A stretch of 64,000 bases of DNA, from assembly GCA_003439945.1 (NCBI GenBank), contig QVRM01002049.1, positions 62,001 to 126,000 on the forward strand, in the 5' to 3' direction. The translations under genes were made by a program, and so were the position numbers. Under the pieces are notes generated by a model. It was not told the origin of the DNA. It was given only the letters and a program-made list of their open reading frames with translations, and did not search any database. Below, one piece after another: positions 56,454 to 64,000 of this stretch (position 1 is the first letter of the stretch; each line of letters begins with the position of its first letter). The DNA is from Dermanyssus gallinae (taxonomy: Eukaryota; Arthropoda; Arachnida; Mesostigmata; Dermanyssidae).

Positions 56454-56455
<2 letters not shown>
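55409..56455 (-). mobile_element. mariner element, ~1.05 kb, with TIRs
   Basis: The left end AGGTTGTTCCATAGGTCCGT and the complement of the right end, AGGTTGTTCCATAAGTCCGT, differ by one base over their first 20, continuing CCGGA/TCGAG. AT-rich DNA flanks both ends, with a 45-bp (AT)n on the right. The transposase relic is on the minus strand. It is shorter than the usual ~1.3 kb, so internal sequence has been lost. Confidence 0.92.
55660..56230 (-). pseudogene. mariner transposase, broken
   Basis: Minus strand: SVQRHLHNVGFVSKLYVWVP then HRLSNIQLKQRVQVYDQLL, CTRVTGDERWILYKNVVRRR (first catalytic Asp), then, past frameshifts, FRHDSARPHAYVLTTRKLLE (second Asp, the HDNARPH motif) and LPVYSPDLAPSIHH (third Asp; the usual SDYH after LAP is altered). 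The three motifs in this order are diagnostic of mariner (DD34D). The N-terminal DNA-binding part is mostly unreadable and stops interrupt the frame. Confidence 0.88.

Positions 56456-56457
<2 letters not shown>

Positions 56458-56502
<45 letters not shown>
56458..56502. repeat. (AT)n microsatellite at a mariner end
   Basis: About 22 AT units starting within a few bases of the mariner right TIR. Confidence 0.93.
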
Positions 56503-56504
<2 letters not shown>

Positions 56505-57349
56505 GCACAGAGGGAGAGAGAGAAAATTATATAGGCTAATAGAGTGATGAAAATACGCAAAAGAGCCTAGATGCGGTAAGGCAAACGAGCGGAGGGAGTT
56601 ATTTATTTGCAACATGAATCGTGAGTGAGCATTAAGTTATTGGCTGACTTCTGGTGTGCTTGGTAATTTTTTCAAAATTACTCTTTTACTATTTTTTCTA
56701 TGGCAGGTTTTGGGAATGCATAATGTAAATGAGTCGCTGGCAGCTATCAGCCACTAGTGTGTGACTTACACCAGTTCAGTTCACCGACACTATTTCTGCC
56801 CCCTCCACCCCGTAGCATGGATAAATGTATAGATACTGTAGCTGACCGCCTGCTTACCTGCTGTTCGCTCACACCAATCCTCAATCCTCGAACAGTTGCT
56901 GAAGCAAGCCCTAGCCGTTGTAGTCGCTCGAGGACGCCCAAGCCCTGTGCTTAGGCCGGTCCTGGCTGTGCATACGTAACGGTGTCGCTCTTGTCGCTAG
57001 CCAGCCAGTGTGACGACGGTCATTGCGTCTTCGTGATGATGAGGCACACGCACATGTCATCTCGATATGTGACGCCGACGACGCGTGCGCCCTCCTCGAT
57101 GAAATATCGCCACGCAAAGATGATAAATCTACACAGACACAGAAGGAATGCAAGAGACTTAGGGGGGTGAACGACCGGCGTGCAAGTGAGCGGCGAGAGG
57201 CAAATGATGCGATGAACATCTCTGATCCGATGCGATCGGGCCCCATCTGCATCTCTAGCTGAGCGTGTAAATATTTATGCACTATACATTTTCACACTTG
57301 TTCATCGTCTGTCTGTCTTTCTGTCTGTTTGCCGGGTCTGCCCCGTCAG
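56503..57349. other. AT-rich, then GC-richer from 56.75 kb
   Basis: The plus frame 57023-57262 reads CDADDACALLDEISPRKDDK then STQTQKECKRLRGVNDRRAS and is coding-like, but a minus frame and another plus frame overlap it. No clear splice sites bound it. Confidence 0.35.
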
Positions 57350-57547
57350 ATCCCGGTCGGTCCGCCCAAAGTTCTCCACGGTGATGATCTATTCACTCCG
57401 CCATTCATCCTTGCCGGGACAGTTGGGGCACGTGAGCGAATCGTTCGAACGTCTTCGGATGTTCCGATGAGACAGACCATATTATTCAGATGCGCGCTCG
57501 ATAAAACGCGTGACTGGCCAACTGCCGTTGTCTGCGGGCAGCGTTGA
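57350..57547 (+). CDS. candidate terminal exon, unknown protein
   Basis: Directly after a strong acceptor (a long pyrimidine tract of CTGTCTGTCTTTCTGTCTGT and CTGCCCCGTCAG), the frame is open for 65 codons to TGA: IPVGPPKVLHGDDLFTPPFI, LAGTVGARERIVRTSSDVPM, RQTILFRCALDKTRDWPTAV and VCGQR. Possible upstream exons lie in the 57.0-57.26 kb frame. No polyadenylation signal is seen close by, and a minus frame is also open. No family recognised. Confidence 0.3.
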   Translation: MPVGPPKVLHGDDLFTPPFILAGTVGARERIVRTSSDVPMRQTILFRCALDKTRDWPTAVVCGQR

Positions 57548-57559
57548 CCTACGCTGGTT

Positions 57560-59400
57560 GCTGCTGAGGGCCCGTTGAGAAGGATGTGATCCGATGAGGA
57601 CAGCAAACGCTTGCGCGTGAAGCTCTCAAAGCTAGGAGCTTAGGCGTCCCTAATATTGCAACGCGACTAAAGGTATCATAAAGGCCACACTAAACTGAAG
57701 GAGGTGCAAGCAGTGCGGAAGAAAGAGAATCGTCGGGCCATTAAGGGTGGGGCAATTCATTCCAAGGCACTGCCGGTTTCGAAAGTACCTCTTGAGTGAT
57801 TTGCTTGAATGAAAATTGCTTTTCTTACCAGGTCGTGTGTGATTATGTATTTGTACCATCGTTATGTTGGAGGTTCAAACTGCCATTTTTTAACTACGCT
57901 TAAAGGTGATGGGAGTCCCCTTAGCCCAATATAGTGGGGCGGCATCGCTAACAAGAGGTTTGCATAAAATGTAGCATCAGATCATTCGTATACTACCTTC
58001 TTACAGAAAAGCTCAATAGTGCACGTCGGTGGAGCAGCACGATTTAGCGGTACGGCATAACACCGTGTCTGTTTGCGGAGATTTATTGCGTAAGTTTAAA
58101 GTCGTGCTTGGGGGACAAGCATGTGCCAATGTGCGCAGACTTTATAGATTATAAATCTACGTTTAACGCAGCGCTGCAAATTCTTATTCTGGTCGTGTAA
58201 GCTGCAACTGCCTTGGGACTAGGCGTCCTCCTGCTTTCCATCGGAATGCTTTAATCAAACTCGATTTTTCTACGACCGAGTGCACTGGTGTGCGCACAGG
58301 AATAATTTAAGCCCGCTATCATTCTAGCTCTACTTAGACACTTACCGAGATTCCTTAAAAGCCATTTTGTCCACGATATGGTTCTGTGTAGTCAGATCTT
58401 TAATAATTTGCAACGGAGTTTGTAAATAATGAAGAAGCAGAACACAGAAAACAGTCGCCGCATTAAAATTTCAAATGCAAAGATCATAACACATTTAGCG
58501 GGCGGGCCGCCTCGAAGAGCTGATAAACTAATTAATGATAATTAACTCAACGAGTCTATGCCACGGTCTACATATCTAGGTGCATATGTTTTGTGCAGCG
58601 CTACTATAAAGGAGTCCTCAGTCAAATTAGATACATTGCATATTGAAATAGCGGCCGCCGCTGCCTACGATTTTACGTATGTGGGTAGAAGTTGCAACTT
58701 CAACCGGAAGACTCCAATTCAATTTGCGACAACATAAGATTAAGTTTGTCATTGCTCCCCTTATCAGATGCTTCGTCACGCAATGTCATTTCTCACCGAG
58801 TTGGCTACTCGACCTACTGTAATTTCCGCATGGTATGTGACAGACTGTGATAAAGTGTTTTATAATAGTGAGTGTTGGAGTATGAATACTCTGTGAAACC
58901 AAGATAATTACGCAGTGATTTTATGTATCATATTAAACATAATGGCAATATATTCTAGTTCAGGATATACTTCTTCACTTCATGGGGAGTTGGATGGTAA
59001 TGCACCATCTCTTTTTATTGAGACATCTGTGCTGTTGTGAAAATAAATTCATTTCGGAAAACGTAAAAGCGCTTCAATCTTCGGTACGAAATGGCACCTC
59101 CCAATAGCCTAGTGTCCATTGATTGATACAATCAGTCTAATACAATTATGTCGATATATCTGGCCCATACCCGCCGTTTATTTATCATCATGTCTTTACT
59201 GTAAGTTTATATAAGATAAAAAGTATGTTAAAACAGTTATAAACGTAAAATCAATTTCTCTTTAGCGCAAATTAGGTAATACAGTCCTTCTACGGTACAT
59301 CCCAAACCAGGGTGTTGCCGTATGAAGTGACTAAGGCCACCTTGATGTTGAACAGAACTAATGCAGTCGCCACGGACAACTTCTGGGGATTTGGGATCGT
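57560..59400. other. AT-rich noncoding
   Basis: No repeat, gene or motif recognised. Confidence 0.55.
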
Positions 59401-59700
59401 TCACATAGCGAAAATGCTTTAGGCGATGCGTTCGATGATATGAGTTCCAATTTACGCCCCTTTGACAGCGAAGTGAACGCCCAGATAGCAGAATCGGCCC
59501 ACGCGCGCCATGACGAAGTCGCGGAGCTAAAGCCGATTCTGGACGGCGAGTTGCTTGATCGCTAACGTTCTGACGACGTTAACTCTAAGCTGGTTGTTGA
59601 AGCGGAATCGCTGCAAGGTGTTTATAGCGCCATGAGGATCCGCCGTATCCTACTGTATAGGACGATTTCGTCCGTAGGCGTAAATACAACGGTGTTTTGA
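59401..59700 (+). pseudogene. coding relic of unknown origin
   Basis: The plus frame reads SHSENALGDAFDDMSSNLRP, DSEVNAQIAESAHARHDEVA and ELKPILDGELLDR, then a TAA. It continues in the same frame as RSDDVNSKLVVEAESLQGVY up to TGA at about 59700. The frame is unusually GC-rich and acidic compared with the AT-rich surroundings, with one internal stop in about 100 codons. This looks like a decayed coding segment, either a gene fragment or transposon protein. I cannot name it. Confidence 0.35.
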
Positions 59701-60990
59701 AGACCCTGGTCTATTCTGAACGATCACGCGGGGAAAACGGAGAAGATTAAGGGGCTAACGTTGTCTCCCTGAGAGAGAGAGTGCCCGGCGATCTACTCAA
59801 GGGGGTTATTGCTTCAGATCTTCAGACAGACTTCAGATCCACGAATACTGCGTGCAGCGAGGAGAAGGTTCCTTCTGAGAAATAGCAGTATCAAAGCTAC
59901 GACATGATCGGCAGGCATACGCAAAGCTATTAAGCTAATATGAAAAGCGTTTTACGATTCAGACCTTTTTGTTCCATAGAAATGCAAGTCAGGCTCGCAA
60001 GAAGATTAATAATAAGGCTAAAATTATGTACAAGAAACAGAACTAACTTCTTCGAACGCAACAACGACCCACAAAAAGCAAAAAACTGACAAACAAACTG
60101 AACATTGTTTCCTAAGGTTCTCCTTTTTAAGTTTTCAATACACTTGAACCTCCCTCGTGAACATTCAACAAACTTTAACATTTATTTCATATTTCGGGGC
60201 TCAGTGTATTTAAATTTTCTTCATAGGGGTCTTTATTAAAGTTAATGTTAATAATCAATTTTGGCGTTTTTGGTATTTTCTAAACATGTTTTTTAAAATT
60301 TAATTAAACGTCTAAACATGACAAAGTTTTCTTCTAGTCGCCACCTTCCGCTTTCTCTAGGAGCCAGTTAATCTCCTAATAAACCCTTCGGCTACCGCAG
60401 TTTGCAGTGCTTTAAGAATAATTAGAGTGTAATATGCATAATTTTGTAATAGACAATAGTAATGCCCAACGGCTTTAGCAGACTATTCGATATTTGGGCA
60501 TTTTACATGGAAGCCTAGAATGACGTCGTTGAGATGCTATTATGAATTATGGACAAGCACGGCGGGGGCTTCGTTAGCTGGCTTTGAGTTCACCGTTGCC
60601 TGGACCGCCTCTAGGAGCCTGCTAGCTTTCCTAGGGCTCTCTTAATATCACCATATTATACATTTTGACTTCAAACGCTTCTAGATTACCATTTATATTC
60701 CGTATATTTTATTATGCATGTGGGACACATATCACGGAGGATTAGCTAAGCCAATGTGCCTAGCGGGCGTGTATTGTGACTATTACGTGTCCGTTTCGTT
60801 TAGACTAGATCGAGACCATTTTACAAGTGTGCCCCAAACGGAGACCGCGTTTTCACGCTGTATGTCAAGATCTAGACGTTGTTTAAAAAAGGTCAACGAT
60901 CTGCTATTACTTGTTGGCAGATGTAATAAAGTGCCGACTTTGCGGGTCAGCTGCCTGGTCCGAACACCAGGAGCACCCAAGGTCTTAAAC
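59701..60990. other. AT-rich noncoding
   Basis: An open plus frame at 60718-61053 lacks motifs. Nothing else is seen. Confidence 0.45.
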
Positions 60991-60995
60991 GCGAG

Positions 60996-61050
60996 AGGGC
61001 AGAATTTGTGGGGATATCCGCTTGATGAGTATCCCCACGAATTCTGCCCT
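60996..61050. repeat. 21-bp inverted repeat (hairpin), one mismatch
   Basis: AGGGCAGAATTTGTGGGGAT at 60996, extended by A, pairs with 61030-61050 across a 13-nt loop. The single mismatch is TTTG against TTCG. Confidence 0.93.
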
Positions 61051-61421
61051 TAGCTTGCTGGTCTCTGCAAGGTATGCTGAATAACGAGCTTCGGATGCGC
61101 CGCCACCGACCATAGAATATGCTATGGAGTCGGTAACGGTTGCATTCTAAACCAGCATTTTGCCTCGCTTAAATGGTGTAAGTGCCATCCAGTCTGGACG
61201 CCTGCCATCCTCCGCTCAGAGGCCCGGGGGTTCAAGGATGCACAGACGACCGCATGACCTAAGGGCTCTGCTGAAGGTCTCATTAGAAGCAGCATGTCTA
61301 GCGCGTCGTCCTGCCAACGCTTCTCGACGGTGGCTTCAAGATCCCTTAGCGACCTGATCCGGCACCTAAAGCATCGCATTGGGGTCTGATACTGTACGTA
61401 TGCCGCTTTAAATCTGAGCAA
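61051..61421 (-). pseudogene. R1-like retroelement ORF1 fragment
   Basis: The minus strand encodes RFKAAYVQYQTPMRCFRCRI, resembling the approach to the first zinc knuckle of R1-type gag proteins (..CRVR..MRCxxC). It then shifts frame to NATVTDSIAYSMVGGGASEA, the segment also present at 23.5-23.7 kb. Later knuckles are not readable. Short, frameshifted and dead. Confidence 0.5.
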
Positions 61422-62990
61422 ACAACTGCAGTAATCTGGTAAACGACATGGTTAGAAGTTAGAGGTACTCTTAAGTTCGTCGTCAAGCTTCTTGGATATA
61501 ATCAACGATCGAAGTACACCTCAGAGACTCCTAATGACTTATATATTGTATGTATTCTGGCTTGTATCTTAATGGTTAGCACATGCAGCGATAATAGGAT
61601 GGTCTTATCTGTTTTCCAATGACCAGATCCCTATATCGGTAAAGCGGGGCTCATCCATATTTAACCGTATCTTCTAATAAAGTCACACACATAATGAAAG
61701 TAATTTTTGCGTGAATTGTCTTTGGCCGAGAAAATTATTGTATTTTGTTTAGCCAACACTACCCTCCTTGCACGACTTTGCTTTGAATGTCGTCCTTGGA
61801 CATCTCCTGTGTGGCTCCTGAGTCATTCCCTTTGTATTCTGTGACATTTGATGGTAACAAATGATTGTGCGTTATACGCATATTGTTCATAGTATAGTCA
61901 TTAAAAAAGACCCGATATAGCGTGCTCACGCATTGCAGTCACGCCTGGCTCGTGGTCCCAGACTGCCCGTAGTACTGACAGCCGTGTATTCATACAGCTT
62001 CAGCGAAGAATCACGCATAACTACAGTACATATTTATTAGTACATTTCTGCATTTTCGCATAAAACACATGTTATGTATGTACAGTATATTACACTATAA
62101 TACAGCTAAACACAGTAGGGGGTGGGGGTTGATTTTTATAATCCTAGATTGCAATTTATAATCCTAGATGGCAATTCATAATCCTAGATGTGTACCTACG
62201 CTCTTCGTTTCTCTTCGGCCGGTACCTCAGCCATGCACAACTGAGAAAGGTACAACGAAGGGTCGCTAAGTTCCTGGTCAACCACTCAATCCACCAATTA
62301 GAATTCGCTTGTGAGCTAGTGGTATACTGTCCTCGATTTGGTCGACTTTTTTCATGTTTTGTATAATTCGATTCCAAACGAGACTTTTGCTCTGGGTTCC
62401 CCACATGAAGTCGTTGTGGGTAAACTGGGGGTCATCGGGAACGGTGAACACCTGTAACAGTTCAAGCGTCGCTTAATTACGAAAAGGGCGGAGCAAAACA
62501 TGTGTGGCTGAGAAGGGTAAACATTAAGGCTGCCGCCTTTAACTAGATTTAAGACAACTCACACCTGTTGCGCCTAGAATTGAGCGCTTCCGCGTGGCGC
62601 GACAAGCTTGTCCTCGTCCGCGGTCAATAAAGAGCAAGCAGATTTTGTTTGACGCAGAAGTCGTATCCACCATAGCAAACAATTGTAAGAATATTAGCTT
62701 AGAAGTCTCGCAAAAAATAAAACTGAGAGTGCTTTCTAGGCACAATATCTACTGAAATGATTTCCTACCAAGAAAATCACATTTGCTTGCGATTTAATCT
62801 ACAAGTCATTATTTTTACACTGTTTTTATCAACTGAATATTATGTATATTTATACAAAATTTAACCTAAATCCACCAAAAGCTAGACAGACCGCTTCAAA
62901 TAAACTAAGAGAAATTACCGACATGTGCACGTATAAGTATGTGTACATTCGGCAGATTCTAAATCTGTAACAGACGTAAGTAATTAATTC
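61422..62990. other. AT-rich noncoding with a short tandem repeat
   Basis: A TAATCCTAGAT(T/G)GCAATT unit of about 20 bp is repeated three times at about 62137-62190. No gene seen. Confidence 0.5.
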
Positions 62991-64000
62991 ATAGGGTGTA
63001 TACAGCCCAACGTCTCGACGGTCGGAAAGAGCTGTTGACAAATGCGCTCAGGTCAACAGCGAGACAAGTGTTAACTGCGATCAAGAAAGAAGAACATTTT
63101 GAGACGAAGTCTAGTCAAACTTCTAAGAAACGGGTAAATAAACTTAAAGTGATGCAGACGAATGAATGTGTAGAGCGCATCGGGGTATTTTCCTCGGATT
63201 TCCCAGTCATACCGGCGGAGGAGCACAGCCTATATATACAGCGACCATTCCCGTTGCGCTGGAAGAAGTGTAAAGTGCAGTGCCATGAAAAATGACAAAG
63301 CGCCAGGGCTGTGTCCAGGGTATCCCCCCTAGACAATTAAAACCCTCGTAAAGCTCGTATCTGATTCAGAAGATGACGGATAGACGGCTGCTGAACGGAC
63401 GTTTCCCAACAACTTGGAAGCGAGCCAAATTCCACTACGAAAGCCACGTAAACTGGCGGGAGAATTTTCGTGACATCGGCCACTATGCTTATTAAGCATG
63501 ATTGATAAGACTCTTGAGGCAACACTAGTTCTCAACCGGCTGACAAGTGAGCTGGAGAAGAATAGTTAGCAGCGGACTAATACTTCGTTTTCCGTAAGGG
63601 GCGGCCCACTTCGCAATCGGCGATTGGGATTATACTGGAAGTTGCGGGCAAAAAACGAGGACAGACACACGGTAGAAGCGGGAAGGTCGCTTTGTGGTCC
63701 TGCTCTGTGTCAAAAATGCATTTAACTACATAAGATGGAAAGCGATACGACGGGCACGCCCGCCAAGAGTATCGGCATACTTAGGCGAACGGACACTGAA
63801 GTGGGACTAAGCCGAATACCGGAAGATTACTGCGGGAGTGCCACTGAGCTCCCTCTTGTGACCCGAACTCTAAAACATAGCACATAGAAGCTAAGGGTTA
63901 CCTCTGATGAAGTGTCAATGATCGCCTAAGGAGACAATGATCTAGAACTGGTTATGACCGGGTGTGGTCACGGAAATGGTGGTGGACGACTGAGAGGGAA
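62991..64000 (+). pseudogene. R1-like non-LTR retrotransposon, RT domain, cut by the window end
   Basis: Plus strand. An open frame 62996-63295 (KVMQTNECVERIGVFSS...) precedes KNDKAPGLCPGYPP (the KAPGxDGIPP motif), LRKPRKLAGEFS, HRPLCLLSMIDKTLEATLVL and NRLTSELEK. Then come a fingers block with SVRGG, VKNAFNYIRWKAIRRARPPR (motif A with Cys/Val in place of Leu-Asp) and TAGVPLSSLL (motif B, usually GVPQGSVLG). Stops and frameshifts are frequent. Motif C would lie near or past 64000. The orientation is opposite to the 22-kb copy. Confidence 0.75.

Overview
The window looks like nuclear DNA from an animal, most likely an arthropod. It holds no operons, no long intact open frames, and no rRNA or genuine tRNA genes. 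It does hold many long (AT)n microsatellites, tRNA-derived SINE copies, several decayed non-LTR retrotransposons (some R1-like), and four Tc1/mariner-type DNA elements or derivatives. The species cannot be named from this sequence; a mite or tick would fit but is not shown.

The best-supported host gene is on the minus strand at 35250..28960. It has a signal-peptide exon (35250..35027), a symmetric phase-2 exon carrying cysteines and one membrane helix (30176..29877), and a last exon (from 29071, or alternatively from 29249) followed by an AATAAA signal at 28911..28906. It predicts a small secreted-face, cysteine-rich, single-pass membrane protein of 211 aa (or 287 aa with the other acceptor). 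I do not recognise its family. Weaker single-exon candidates are at 1604..1699 (-), 27700..27959 (+), 28315..28560 (-), 44015..44232 (-), 45236..45508 (-), 50955..51251 (-) and 57350..57547 (+). Two of them, at 45.3 and 51.1 kb, share a motif and look like paralogues.

Layout. 0-4.4 kb: AT-rich, one SINE, one tandem duplication. 4.4-8.5 kb and 12.1-13.8 kb: GC-richer tracts full of CAA/CAG/GAC-type triplet repeats. 8.5-12 kb: AT-rich, with an 80-nt palindrome. 15.8-18.7 kb: a SINE and faint non-LTR remains. 22.1-27.1 kb: two different decayed non-LTR elements side by side, both minus strand. 27.2-27.6 kb: a MITE. 28.3-35.3 kb: the membrane-protein gene. 36.2-38.2 kb: an R1-like fragment cut off by a Tc1 element. 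39.2-42.1 kb: a SINE, then a 2.46-kb Tc1/mariner element with about 390-bp terminal inverted repeats. 42.8-49.0 kb: compound AT-rich repeats, with a GC-richer tract at 46-47.8 kb. 50.0-50.6 kb: two different tRNA-derived SINEs. 52.2-57.6 kb: GC-richer tract holding a mariner element. 57.6-63 kb: mostly featureless AT-rich DNA. 63.0-64.0 kb: an R1-like reverse transcriptase fragment running off the window end.

A recurring architecture is that DNA elements with TA targets, the dispersed short repeats and one retroelement end all abut (AT)n tracts. This suggests that AT microsatellites act as insertion sinks, or grow from the target sites.
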